Position numbers and translations under genes: made by a program
Notes under the pieces: model-generated
The model's database searches: none
Seen by the model: the letters and a program-made list of their open reading frames with translations, nothing else
Told to the model about the DNA's origin: nothing
In this document: one piece after another, positions 1 through 11,591 of the stretch
How the letters are laid out: the number at the start of each line of letters is the position of its first letter
How positions within the stretch are numbered: the first letter of the stretch is position 1
Assembly (NCBI GenBank): GCA_021234155.1
Contig: JAJEKV010000265.1
Location: 188,001 to 252,000 of the forward strand
Direction of reading: 5' to 3'
Source: Isoetes taiwanensis
Taxonomy: Eukaryota > Streptophyta > Lycopodiopsida > Isoetales > Isoetaceae
DNA: 64,000 nucleotides

Positions 1-542
1 TATCAATTATAATATCCCACCATGGTTGGCGACAAAACCTGGCTACATCATGTTGACTTTGATTATTCCAGGTATGCATTGTGCATATAATTTTATGTAT
101 ACTTCATATATTAATCATAAAATAGAATATTGCAGGAAAATATAAAGTTTCGAATATGGACATCTACCTAGAACCTCTAGTAGATGAACTTGAGGTTTTA
201 TGGAAGGGAGTGCATATGTATGACATTTCTAGAACTCCACATGACTTTACATTCCATGGGATGTTATGCTTTACTCTTCACGACTATCCAGGTTTTTCTG
301 AAGCTTCAGGTATGATATAACAGGTATAGTGCAAAATCATATCAAATTTCAATTGTTATTTTAATGCTTCTTCTTTTATTCTCATTGCAGGCCTACAAAT
401 AAGTGGTGCATGTGGTTGTCCATCTTGTGGGACTAGCTTAACCTCTTATAGATCAAAACATCTAAAAAAGCAAATATATTTGGGGCATAAAAAATACTTG
501 GCAGATGGCCATTCTGCACGTGCACAACCACCCCAATTCTGG

Positions 543-1330
543 GTCCACACCTAAAAACAACAGTAACAAAAAGACCACATGTCATTGTTCCAAAAAATCT
601 ACATGTGGTTATGTGGAGGTGTGGTTTATTAAGGATGCGGTGTAGTTTTTTTTATGGAGCTGTAGTTTTTTTTTTTTTGAAGATGTGGTCTTTTTTTGAG
701 GTGTCGTTTTTTTAAAAGAAGTGTTGCTTATTTTTTTGAGGGGGTGTTGTTTTTAAGAAGGTGTTGTTTTTTGAGGTGTAGTTTATAACTAGGTGTAGTT
801 TTAAGTAGTCATTTTTTATGGAAGTATAGTTTTTTTAAGTGTGGTTTATAAGGAGGTATAGTTTTTAAGTGGTTGTTTTTTAGGGATGTATGGTTTTCTG
901 AAGTGGTATAATTTTTTTCAATCGAGGTGTTGTTTTTTGAGGTGTCGTTTATAAGTGGGTGTAGTTTTTAAATAGCTGTTTTTTAAAGAAGTAAGGTTTT
1001 TTGAAGTGTGGTTTATAAGCAGGTGTAGTTTTTTAAGTGGTCGTATTTTAATGAAGTATCGTTTTTTGAAGTGGTGTAGTTTATAACTAGGTGTAGTTTT
1101 TAAGAAGCTATTTTTAAGGAAGTATGATTTTTTTAGGTGTGGTTTATATAATTAGGTGTAGGTTTTTAAGTAGCTGTTTTTTAAAGTAAGTGTGGTTTTT
1201 TGAGGTGTGGTTTTTAAGTAGGTGTAGTTTTTAAATGGCTATTTTTTACAGAAGTGTGATTTTCTGAAGTGGCGTAGTTTTTACGTAGCTATTTCTTAAG
1301 GATGTATGGTTTTTTTGAGGCTATTTCTTC
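543..1330 (+). repeat. Left long terminal region of the MULE-like element
   Basis: Dense degenerate repeats of the form GTGTAGTTTTTTAAG, GTGGTTTTTTGAAG and GGTGTAG-T-run fill this stretch. The same words in reverse complement (AAAACTACA, AAAACAACA) fill 9130-9763, so the two blocks are long, poorly conserved inverted ends built from sub-repeats. No coding potential was seen. Confidence 0.55.
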
Positions 1331-1429
1331 AGCAAAGCACCACCACCTGGAATATTATTTGTGTGCTCAACTTTGGGAATGTATCGTATTGTTTTACATT
1401 CGTGAAAAATAACTTCAACGGTTAGATCC

Positions 1430-3440
1430 AACATGGCTCAAACATGCCACGTGGACTCCAACATGCCAATTAGGTGCCAACATGCCAAGGTGGCTCAAGC
1501 ATGCCACCTGGGCACCAACATGCCATCTAGGCTCAAACATGCCAAGGTGGTTCAAATATGCCATGCAGGCTCCTATATGCCACCTATAGGCTCCAACATG
1601 CCACGTAGGCTCCAACATGCCACCTAGGCTCCAACATGACACCCAGGCTCAAACATGCCACATGGGCTTCGTGCCACCTAGGCTCCAACATGTCAAGGTG
1701 GCTCAAACATGCCATGTGGGCTCCAACATGCCACCTAGGCTCCAGCCTGCCAAACTGGCTCAAGCATGCCGCCTAGGCACCAACATGCCACCAAGGCTCA
1801 AACATGCCAAGGTGGCTCAAACATGCCATGCGGGCTCCAACACACCACATATACCAAGGTGGCTCAAACATGCCACCTAGGCTCCAACATGCCACCTAGG
1901 CTCAAACATGCCAAGGTGCATGCCACGCGAGCTCCAACATGCTAAGGTGTCTCAAAAATGCCACGCGGGCTCCTACATGCCACCTAGGCGCCAACATGCC
2001 AAGGTGGCTCAAACATGCCACGTGGGCTCTAACATACCACCTAGGGCTCCAACATGCCACCTAGGCTCAAACATGCCAAGGTGGCTCAAACATCAACGTG
2101 GGCTCCAACATGTCACCTAGGCTCCAACATGCCAAGGTGGCCCAAACATGCCACGCAGGCTCCAACATGCCACCTGAGCTGCAACATGCCAAGGTTTCTC
2201 AAACATGCCACCTAGGATCCAACATGCCACCTAGGATCCAACATGCCAAGGTGGCTCAAACATGCTACCTAGGCTCCAACATGCCACATAGGCTCCTACA
2301 TGCCAAGGTGGCTCAAACATGCCACGTGGGCTTCCAACATGCCACCTAGGCTCAAACATGCCATGCAGGCTCACTTAGGCTCCAACATGCCAAGGTGGCT
2401 CCAATATGCCACCTAGGCTCAAACATGCCACCTAGGCTCCAACATGCCACCTAGGCTCAAACATGCCAGGTGGCTCAAACATGCCAAGGTGGGCTCAAAC
2501 ATGCCACCTAGGTTCCAACATGCCAAGGTGGCTCAAACATGCCAGGTGGGCTCCACCATGCCACCTAGGCGCCAACATGCCAAGGTGACCTAGGCTTAAA
2601 TGTGCTAAGTTGGCTCAAACATGCCACCTTGGCTCCAACATGCCACCGTGGCTCTAACATGCCACCTAGGCTCAAACATGCCAAGGTGGCTCAAACATGC
2701 CACGTGGGCTCCAACATGCCACCTATGCTCCAACATGCCAAGGTGGCTCAAACATGCCACCTAGGCTCCAACATGACAAGGTGGCTCAAACATGCCACAT
2801 GAGCTTCAACATGCCACCTAGGCTCCAACATGCCAAGGTGGCTCAAACATGCCACGTGGGCTCCAACATGCCACCTAGGCTCCAACATGCCACGTGGGCT
2901 CCAACATGCCAAGGTGGCTCTAACATGCCACCTAGGCTCAAACATGCCAAGGTGGCTCCAACATGCCACCTAGGCTGCAATGTGACAAAATGGCTCAAAC
3001 ATGCCACCTAGGCTCCAACGTGCTCAAACATGCCACGCGGGCTCCAACATGCCACCTATGCTCCAACTTGCCAAGGTGGCTCAAACATGCCACGTGGGCT
3101 CCAACATGCCACCTAGGCTCCAACATTCCTAGGTGGCTCAAACATGCCACCTAGGCTCAAACATGCCATGCAGGCTCACTTAGGCTCCAACATGCCAAGG
3201 TGGCTCCAACATGCCACCTAGGCTCCAACATGCCAAGGTGGCTCAAACATGCCACGTGGACTCTATAATGCCACGTGGGCTCCAACATGCCAAGGTGGCT
3301 CAAACATGCCACCTAGGCTCAAACATGCCAACAACATGCCATGCAGGCTCCAACATGCCATCTAGGCTCCAACATGCCAAGATGGCTCAGGCATGCCACC
3401 TAGGCTCAAGCATACCACCTAGGCACCCCAAGTGGTGACA
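1430..3440. repeat. 19-bp tandem repeat array, about 100 units
   Basis: Units follow GGCTCMAACATGCCAnnTA or a close variant (GGCTCAAACATGCCAAGGT, GGCTCCAACATGCCACCTA), repeating every 19 bp. Three unit subtypes, ending ACCTA, AAGGT and ACGTG, alternate irregularly. Because 19 is not a multiple of 3, the array is open in several frames on both strands with a 19-residue protein period. The many apparent ORFs here are artefacts. There are no unique spacers, so this is not a CRISPR array. Confidence 0.9.
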
Positions 3441-4214
3441 TGGCATGCCAAGTAAGCAAGGTCATTGACTAGGCAAAAAAATGAAAAGATGTCCATCTTT
3501 GGTCTTTTCATTGGGTAATGTTGGCAAATTTTAGGTGATATGGCTAGATGATGGTGACGTGGATATGATGACTAGGACTTTATGCAAGAAATATGATAAC
3601 CTTTGAAATTTTTGTAGAGGAGTTTGGCAAGGGATAGAATAGAGGGATCTTGGAGAACTTAAAGCACTGACACCCTCCCCAAATCGAACCAGGCCAGGAC
3701 TTTGCGCAGCTTTCTCACCAGAGGGGAGAGGCCAGACCCCAGGAGATGGACCTCAGAAAGGTTGTCGAGGCAGCCTCTCCTATCAGTGCTCCTCTGGGAG
3801 GGCAAATGCCAATCCCTCCCCCCTCCCTCCGGGAGCTCAATTTTCCAATCCGACCGTTGAATCTGTCATTCAAGTAACCTGCTTTGAGCAGGCTCAAACA
3901 AATCCAAGATCTGTCCGGGAGAACTTATCAAACCACGAAGCGTCCTGCGTGTTGACCGCGTAGAAAACCAAGTGTTTTGTCGTTCGGGCAGTACAAAGGC
4001 TCTAGAATGGAGATTCGACTTCGCCATGTCGTCCGGAATGGCGAAATTACCCTAGGGACCAAGTTACATGGTCATTTTTGGCAATGAAAGAAACACGAAC
4101 ACTCTACATAGCGGTATTCCGCAGCCACCTCCTAGGCCAGTTGACTACGAACGTGTTGGACATGAGCTACTTTGGCTTTTCTTGGAGAAGGGATGGTCTT
4201 CTGCCCACGAAACT
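3441..4214. other. Unassigned sequence inside the MULE-like element
   Basis: This GC-richer stretch separates the tandem array from the large palindrome. It has purine/pyrimidine-rich segments (CCCTCCCCCC near 3805-3830) and no recognised domain. It may be captured genomic DNA, but I cannot assign a source. Confidence 0.3.
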
Positions 4215-5352
4215 TGGTCCCTAGGGTAAAGTCGACATTTTGAGTGCATTGGCAGAGTCAGTTCACAGTTTTGGAGTGGGAGAGTTGCCCGTCCGTGGCC
4301 AGGGGCCTTCGGGAGAGGACCTTTGGGGTGAACTGCTTCCAGAAGGTTTTAAGGGTCCGTCTTCTGTCATCAACACCCTCCCTCTACGTGATGACATTAT
4401 GCAAGATCATGGTCGAATCTAACTAGGATACGACCTCTGAAATGTAAACCATGTGTGTTGCTAGGTTATTGAAAGGTTTGCGTTATGGAGGTCGAGTTTT
4501 AGTCGGTTGCACTTGGGACATGGTCGAGAAGTTGCAGTTGAAATGTGAAGTAATAGGAACTGAAGGAATGGGATTTGAATTTATCTTCCTCCTAGTGTGG
4601 CAATTAGAATTTAAGAGCACCTTTTGCAGTAGCAAAATTGTTTGGGATCATTCGGGATGGCCAATAGATCCAAAGTCTGTTATTTCAGTTGCCATGGCTC
4701 CGCATATGTATTTAGCAAAGGTGCACCTAGCTATCCAAGAAAACGACCACGTTTTGGCCTCCGAAACATAAACCCTACAATAACCTAGCAACACATCGGG
4801 TTTATGTTTCAGAGGCCAAAACGTGGTCGTTTTCTTGGATAGCTTGGTATGCCTTTGCTAAACATACATGCGGAGCCATGGCAACTGAAATAACAGAGTT
4901 TGGATCTATTGGACATCCCGAATGATCCCAAATAATTTTGCTACTGCAAAATGTGCTCTTGATTTCTAATTGCCACACTGGGAGGAGGATAAAACCAAAC
5001 CCCATTCCGTCAGTTCCTATTGCTTCGTGTTTTCAATTGCAGCTTCTCGACCATGTCCCATGTGCAACCAACTAAAACTCGACCTCCATAATGTAAACCC
5101 TTCAATAACCTAGCAACACACAGGGTTTATATTTTAGAAGCCATATCCTAGTCAGATTCGGCCAGGATCTTGCACAATGTCATGACATAGAGGGAGGGTG
5201 TTGATGCCAAAAGACGGACCCTTAAAACCTTCCGGAAGCAGTTCGTCCCAAAGGTCCTCTCTCGAAGGCCTCTGGCCACGGACGGGCAATTCTCCCACTC
5301 CGGAACTGTGAACTGACTCTGCCAATGGACTCAAAAAGTCGACATTACCCTC
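4215..5352. repeat. Large imperfect palindrome, about 555-bp arms
   Basis: The left arm (about 4215-4776) is mirrored by the right arm (about 4798-5352) around a 21-base centre. Matching landmarks are GTCGACATT (4232) with AATGTCGAC at 5337, the segment around GCCCGTCCGTGGCC (4286), and GGCCAAAACGTGGTCG near the centre. Both arms encode mirror-image short ORFs: ALAESVHS...GVGELPVRGQ (4240-4422, +; 5152-5334, -), and VWQLE-KSTFCSSKI-WDHSG (4451-4771, +; 4802-5005, -). Those ORFs are parts of one repeated sequence, not separate genes. It could be a foldback element or an inverted duplication of captured DNA. Confidence 0.75.
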
Positions 5353-5745
5353 GGGACTTTGAGAATTTTTGATCCACTTTGAACTCAGTTTTCTCCATCA
5401 TTCCAGTTCCAAATTAGACCAAGCTTTTTCCCACATATTGCTACAACTTTTCTCTGATAGTATATCAAAAATCATCCAAAAATGCTCAGTAAAACTTGTA
5501 ATATCATCGTTTGAGCATGTAGACCTTTTTTTGTCTCAAGTGCACTGGCCAAATTTTCTTCCAACTTTGAACTCGATTTTCTTAGACATTCCAGATCCAA
5601 ATTGAGCCAAATCGTGTCGTGGGCCAAAGAAGAGCACGCCTTCTCCAAGAAGTGCCAAAATAGGTCATGTCCAACATGCTCGCAGTCCATTGGCCTAGGT
5701 GGTGCCTGCAGGATACTGCCTGCTCGTCTTACCTTGTCGACTATA
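5353..5745. other. Degenerate duplicated segment, no gene recognised
   Basis: A phrase around ATTCCAG-TCCAAATT occurs near 5400 and again near 5590, spaced about 190 bp, each after TTTGAACTC. This suggests an old duplication. ORFs on both strands are short and show no known motif. Confidence 0.3.
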
Positions 5746-7150
5746 GGCTCAAAACATGCCTCTAGGCTCGATGCCACCTTGGCTTAAACATGACAAGTGA
5801 CTCAAACATGCCACATAGGCTCACACATGCCACCTTGGCTCAAACATGCCACATAGGCTCAAATATGCAGCATAGGCTCAAACATGTCACCTTGGCTCAA
5901 ACTAGACACGTGGCTTAAACATGCCACATAGGCTTAAACATGCCACCGTGGCGGCCTTAGGCTCAAACATGCCACATAGGCTCAACATGCCATCATGGCC
6001 CAAACTGGATACGTGGCTCAAACATGCCATCTTAGCTCAAACATGCCACATAGTATCAAACATGCCACTAGGCTCAACATATGATACGTGGCTCAAACAT
6101 GATATGTGGCTCAACACATGCCACTAGGGTCATAAAAATGCTCTTTGAAATGATTTATTTTTTTGAAAAAATGAAATATAATTTTGTAGGTTTTTTATGG
6201 GTTGAAATGTTGTGCGCCTAGGCTCAAGCATGTCCTTGGGCTCTAACATGCCACCTTGGCTCAAACATGCCACGCGTGCAAATATGTTACATTGGCTCAA
6301 ACGTGCCATATAGTCTCAAACATGCCACCTCGGCTCAAAGACGCCACATAGGCTCAAGTATGCTACCTGCTCAAGCATTGCCCCTAGGGTCAAACATGCT
6401 ACATAGGCTCAAACATGACACGACTCAAACATGCACCTAGGCTCAAACATGCCACTTGGGTCATAAAAATGGGCTTTCAAATGATTTTTTTTTTTTGGAT
6501 GAAATATGACTTCCTATGTTTTTTTTATGGTTTAAATGTTGTGCCGCAAGATTCAAACATCCCCCCCTAGACTAGGATTTGCCACATTGGCCATAACATG
6601 ACATGTGGCTCAAACATGCCATATAGGCTCAAATGTGACATGCATCTCAAACATGCTTCTAGGCAAAATATGGCACGTGGTCCAAACGTGCCACATAGGC
6701 CCAAACGTGCACCTAGACTTTAACATGCCCCTAGGCTAGAACATGTCACCTTCGCTCAAATATGACGTGGCTAAAACATGCCACTAGGGCTATAAAAAAG
6801 CTCTTTCAAATGATTTTTATTTGCGATGAAATATGAATTTTGTATATATTTTTTTTAATGATTGAAATGTTGTGCCCCTAGGCTCAAACATGCCCCTAGA
6901 CTAAAAACATGCCACCTTGGCTCAAATATGACCCATGGCTGAAACACTAGGATAAAAAAGAATGCTCTTTCAAATGATTTATTTTTTTTAGGGATGGAAT
7001 ATGATTTCATATGTTTTTTCTATGGTTGCAATGTTGTGCCCCTAGGCTCAAACGTGCCCCTAGGCTACAATATGTCACCTTGGTTCAAACATGCCATGCC
7101 ACATAGGCTCAAACGTGACATGTGGGTCAAACATGCCACAGTCTCAAACA
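5746..7150. repeat. Second, degenerate block of the 19-bp repeat
   Basis: Units such as GGCTCAAACATGCCACATA and TTGGCTCAAACATGCCACC continue the 19-bp family but with more substitutions and indels. Roughly 150-300-bp higher-order units recur, each containing GAAATATGA or GAATATGA, a T-run, then ATGGTTGAAATGTTGTGCC (near 6190, 6530, 6860, 7020). It is an older or less homogenised block than 1430-3440. Confidence 0.75.
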
Positions 7151-7915
7151 TTAAACACGGCCAGATTCAACGGCCACGATGAGCAACTCAGATTATAATC
7201 CAAGTCTTGTGATCCCATTGGCCTTAAGTTAATGGCCAAGATTAACAACCCAAATTTGATCCCTGCATTGTATTTTTTTATGCCGCTTCTATCTCCATCC
7301 TTTCCCGCTTCTAATCTCTGCTTCTTTTTCTGAGTTGCAAAGGGCATGATTTGCAAAAGCAATGGCATAATTTGTTAAATTAGTGGCATTTAAAGTTCGA
7401 TTTGCTACGTAAGAAGTTTTAGTCTACGAATGGTCGTTAGATCAAAGACAAATCAAGGGCTTGGATGTCGATCCATGCCCTTCTATCTCATTGGCCGTCT
7501 CTTTTTGGCGTAAATCTATGGCGCCTCGTTCTTCTTGGCGGAACAGACAGCCTTCATTGGCGCCAGATCATTCATATCTGCCGCAGATGATCCCGCCCAG
7601 ATCATTCATTTGCGCCATGATCTTGCCCCCGATTGGCCACCGTAGAGGGTTGTGCATGAAGTACGCCCGAGGCAAATCCGGATAAGCCGAGGCTTAACAC
7701 GTTTGGAGCCGGGGCGCTTTTGGTTTAATCTTTTGCGCGGTTCGTGAGGCTCGGGGCTAAAGCTCGAGGCATTGTTTTCAAATGAAGCAAAGAAAACGTC
7801 CCCCTTCTTTTTCTTCCCAAAATCTCGCATTTTCTCCCTCTACTCCCAAGAATTTGGTTCTTTTCGCTTAGTTCTTTCAATCCTAGCACCGATAGGGCTT
7901 GCAAGGCCACATCTA
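7151..7915. other. Possible captured upstream part of the HD-Zip fragment
   Basis: The stretch leads directly into the homeobox fragment on the plus strand and is more GC-balanced than the repeats before it. It may be 5' genomic sequence of the same captured gene, but no HD-Zip N-terminal motif is readable. Confidence 0.3.
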
Positions 7916-7919
7916 GAGC

Positions 7920-8465
7920 CGGCCGATGAAGAAGATGGCATGCCTCGCAAGAAGCTCCGCCTTACTAAAGAACAATCCGGCCCTTTCGAAGAAAGCTTTT
8001 AAAGAGCACAAAGACTCTCAATCCCAGAGGTCCTCATCCCATTTCCGATTTGGGATTTTTTCTCGTATGAAAATTGTCCGCTCGAGTTTCTCACCCTATC
8101 TCCGAATTCTTCTTCTTAGCGTAGCAAAAGAATGCATCGGCTAAAATACTCAATTTGAAACCCGCACAAGTAGAAGTGTGGTTCCAAAGTCGTAGAGCAA
8201 GGTGATAAACGAACCGAACTAAGTTTTTTTGTAAGTTTATAGAAGAAAAGTTATTGTGTAAGTATCCGAGAAGGTTTCTAAAGATTTGTGGGTTTTTTTT
8301 TATCGGGACCAAGCTGAAACAGGTGAAATTATTTGTGAGTCGTTGAAGAGATGCTTGTGAAAGCTTGATGTAAAGAAAACGAGGGAGGTTGCGTATGAAC
8401 CTGCAGGAGTTGAGGGCCATAAAAGTGCCTCCTCCATGTGTAATTGCAATGATTTTTTCATGCCC
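7920..8465 (+). pseudogene. Captured HD-Zip class II homeobox-leucine zipper fragment
   Basis: Three exon pieces of an HD-Zip II transcription factor lie in order. Near 7937-8026 RKKLRLTKEQS and ESFKEH with a frame-shifted TLNPR give homeodomain helix 1 and its loop. After an intron ending TTCTTCTTAG-CGTAG, 8122-8201 reads KILNLKPAQVEVWFQSRRAR, which is helix 3 with the WFQ-RRAR core. After a second intron starting GTGATA, 8308-8440 reads TKLKQ, EIICESLKRC and NLQELRAIKVPPP, matching the start of the class II leucine zipper. Several single-base indels break the frame. Retained introns show genomic DNA was captured, not a cDNA. It lies inside the MULE-like element and cannot encode a working factor. 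Confidence 0.8.
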
Positions 8466-9129
8466 TTGCCTGTTTGCAGAACACTTACTAGTCATTCATT
8501 CATTTTCGCAGTCTTTTCAATGGCCAAATATTTCATTCATTCAAAATCATCCCAACTCGAGAAACATTCTTATTGTTCTTACACAGTCTCATGCTTCCAG
8601 ATTTCTTCTATCCTCAAAGACTGCACTATTAATCCTTTTTTCTTTTGCAGATTCATGCATCGGATTTATTCATACTTGGCTCTTCTGCCTTCGACTTTCC
8701 CTGTTTGATTCACAAGTTGAATCAAATGTATAGCAGTGTTGTGTGGTGATCGGTCCAGCAGGAGATAATTACAGACATTCCTTAAGAAGAATCCAATCTT
8801 AAGAATCTAATGCAGTACAGAGTTTGTACAGAATCTTAAGAATATTCCCAAACTGGATGTGTAGATTACAGAGTTTGGCTCTGTAAATGCTGATTTTAAG
8901 GTTGAAATCCATGGAAATGATAGACCAATGAGAGTTTTCTTAAATTTGTGGAGTATTTTATCTTGATCTTGGCTGTGATAGAAAAATTCAAAAAGAATGA
9001 TAAACAAAACACCACTGGCCTAAAAACAACAATTATATCAGAGCTAAAAACAACTTTAATAAGATTCCAACAATAGTGAAAGTAATAAAACAATGCTTAA
9101 AGACCATAGTTAATTTTAGATATTATGGT
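8466..9129. other. AT-rich stretch, no gene recognised
   Basis: Between the homeobox fragment and the right terminal repeats there are only short ORFs on both strands without recognisable motifs. Part may be 3' sequence of the captured HD-Zip locus. Confidence 0.3.
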
Positions 9130-9763
9130 AAAAATAATACAATTTTCAAATTTTCAACATATTGTTTTTTTTAATGCCATGTCATTTAACCATGTTGTTT
9201 ATTGAAGAAAACAACACTTAAAAATATTTATTTGGCATGTTGTTTATTGAGAATACATGTGCATTTTATGTAAAATAATACTAAAAGACAACACCTATTT
9301 TTGAAAAAATACATTGCTTCTCAAAACCACATATCATTTTTTGAAGGATCAACACTTGAAAACAACATAATTAAAAGAAAAATCAGAAAACTACGCATAG
9401 TTTTTGACAAAGTCGGACAAAATCCTATACATGGTTTTTTAGTGTTGCTTTTTGGCAAAACAACAGTTAAAAACAACATGTGGACCTTTTAAGTTTTATT
9501 ACGAACCACATGTCTAATTTTGAAGAAAGCAACGCTTGAAAACTACAGCTACTTTTAAAACAACATGTAGAAATATACGTTAATTCCTACGTGTAGATAA
9601 TTTTGACAAAACTCTATGCGTAGACTTTTGGCAACAAAAACTACATGTATAAAAATTTTGCTAAAAACTACACGTCATTTCTAGCAAATCCGGACAAAAA
9701 ACAACACGTAGTTTTTTGGTGTTGTTTTTTTGCAAAAAAGACACTGAAAAACAACATGTGGAC
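9130..9763 (-). repeat. Right long terminal region of the MULE-like element
   Basis: Repeated AAAACAACATG, AAAACTACACGT and related words are the reverse complement of the sub-repeats at 543-1330. The end TGTGGAC at 9757-9763 mirrors GTCCACA at 543-549. ORFs running through this stretch into the transposase exon are fortuitous before about 9764. Confidence 0.55.
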
Positions 9764-11346
9764 CCAGTTTTGGGGTGGTAGTGGTGGCTCTGATAAGATG
9801 CCGAGGCCAAAGCGATGGACACCCAAGGATTGGTTAGATGCGTGGCAGGAGAAGAACCCCGATGTGGATTACTTGATTGGTTATAAGGATGCCAATGCAA
9901 AACCTCCTCCTAAAATGAAGCGGTTATCTATTTTTTACAGGTTGGAGTATTGGACTGACTTGGAGTTGGTCCATTTACTTGATCCTATGCACATCTTCAA
10001 AAATGTTGCACATTCTCTTTGGCAGCATTTAACAGGAGAATGGGAAACCTTGGCTGCTAGATTGGATCTGAAAGAGCAAAAAATAAAAAAGAAATATTGG
10101 CCCATTGAGAGGAAAGGCAAGAAGACCCTGACATGGAAACAAGGTGCATGGGTTTTGGAAAAGAAACAACAGATTGAAGTGAATAAGAGGATAGCAAAGG
10201 TGCGCACACCAACTAGATATGGGGCTCCTTTAAGAAAGGCATTTACAAAAAATGGTAGCCTCACTAGATTAAAGACACATGATTGGCACAAGTTTCTCCA
10301 GGTATGCTTTGATTCTTGTACTTCCATTTCTTGTAATAAATTATATTGCAAAGTATGCAATGATATTACATGGACTTTGCAGCATATACTTCCATGTGTG
10401 ATAGAAGACTTCTTGACCCCACAAATAAGGAGCATTTTATTCCGATTGAGCAAATTTGCAAGGTGGGTCTCCTCCAAAGAAATTGAAGTGGCCGATATCC
10501 CAAAAGTGGAGGAGGAAGTGATTATACTGCTTTGTGACATTGAAAAAGAATTTCCCACCAGTTTTTTTGACCTACAGGTACTACTAACCAAATTCTATGC
10601 AATCATGTAATTTTGTTGTCTAGCAACTAGAGGTACAATTAACAATGTGCTTATATACATAGGTACATCTGTTGATACATATTCCAAATGAGATAAGGTT
10701 GGCAGGACCTGCTCCTAGCAGATGGATGTTTTTTATAGAGTGCTACATGAAGGTGCTCAAAGATTTTGTGCGTCAAATGGCAAAACCAGAGGGTTGCATG
10801 GCTGAAGGTCATCTTGTACAAGAGACACTATTTTATCTAAATGATGCCACTATTGCGTGCCACCCTGAAGGTCTTAAATTATGGGAGATTGAAGAGCCCA
10901 AAGAGATTACTTCAGAAGTATTACAGGGTAATGGAGTAGAACGAAGTTTGAGCGATGACATGCTTCATGCAGTAAGCACATTTGTTCTTAATAATACTGC
11001 AAGTTTAGCACCATGGAGGGATTTGTATGAAACTGCTAAGGAGGATGCACAGAGATCAACAGGGCGATCAATAGGTCACTTTATTCCAGATGTTATGGAT
11101 AATGCATGGTTGTTGGCGCGTATGGATGAAGCTAGAGACCATGGCCAAGTTATTCCAGACGATGATTACGAGCTTGCCCTTGGTTGTAGCAAGAAGGTAT
11201 AAAATTATAAATCTTTGATCATAAGTTCCATTCTCTTTATGCTATGTTACTCATAATTATTATTATTTTGATCTAGGCACGATATTATTCCTCAATGTGG
11301 GCATACGGGCAACATTTTCGCTTTAACAGTGTTGATAAGTGTAGGG

Positions 11347-11591
11347 CAAGGGGGATTCACTCATGTATAAAGGGGATATGCCATCTGCGTGCATGGGGTG
11401 GCAAAAAACCCCCATGTATACGGATCTTTAAAAGCAAATTTTGACCCCTTTCGAATAAAAATTACCTAGGATAGTGCAAAAAATACCAGAAAAAGGACCC
11501 CCTGCCGACCGTATATGTATGAAAATGGGTCCAAAACCCCCTTCCCGTGCATGCAGATGGGTTATACGCCCAAAACTGTGAACCCCCCTTG
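11347..11591. mobile_element. hAT-like MITE, 245 bp
   Basis: The ends are CAAGGGGGATTCAC (11347) and GTGAACCCCCCTTG (to 11591), an inverted pair. Further in, CCATCTGCGTGCATGGG and its partner CCCGTGCATGCAGATGG extend the symmetry. GTGTAGGG occurs immediately before (11339-11346) and after (11592-11599), an exact 8-bp target duplication as made by hAT transposases. It interrupts the last transposase exon, and its removal with one GTGTAGGG restores the frame. Too short to code. Confidence 0.85.

Larger units (their letters stand above)
543..9763. mobile_element. Mutator-like (Pack-MULE-like) insertion, 9.2 kb
   Basis: The element starts GTCCACAC and ends TGTGGAC, an inverted pair. It is flanked by CCAATTCTGG (533-542) and CCAGTTTTGG (9764-9773), a 10-bp duplication with 8 of 10 bases equal, falling on the same codons of the host transposase. 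Length of duplication, long sub-repeat-rich ends (about 543-1330 and 9130-9763) and a captured host gene fragment with introns all fit a Mutator-like element. No transposase ORF was recognised inside, so it is probably non-autonomous. The target duplication length excludes CACTA (3 bp) and hAT (8 bp). Confidence 0.7.

Noticed and set aside
1415-3438. About ten overlapping ORFs on both strands
   Set aside because: All are translations of the 19-bp tandem repeat; protein period 19 residues, no unique content.
1430-3440. CRISPR-like array
   Set aside because: Units are contiguous with no unique spacers, and the genome is eukaryotic.
4240-5334. Four ORFs in the palindrome as two gene pairs
   Set aside because: They are the two arms of one inverted repeat with no recognised domain.
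9935-10591. 218-residue minus-strand ORF
   Set aside because: Antisense shadow of the CACTA transposase exons, which have clear homology and splice sites on the plus strand.
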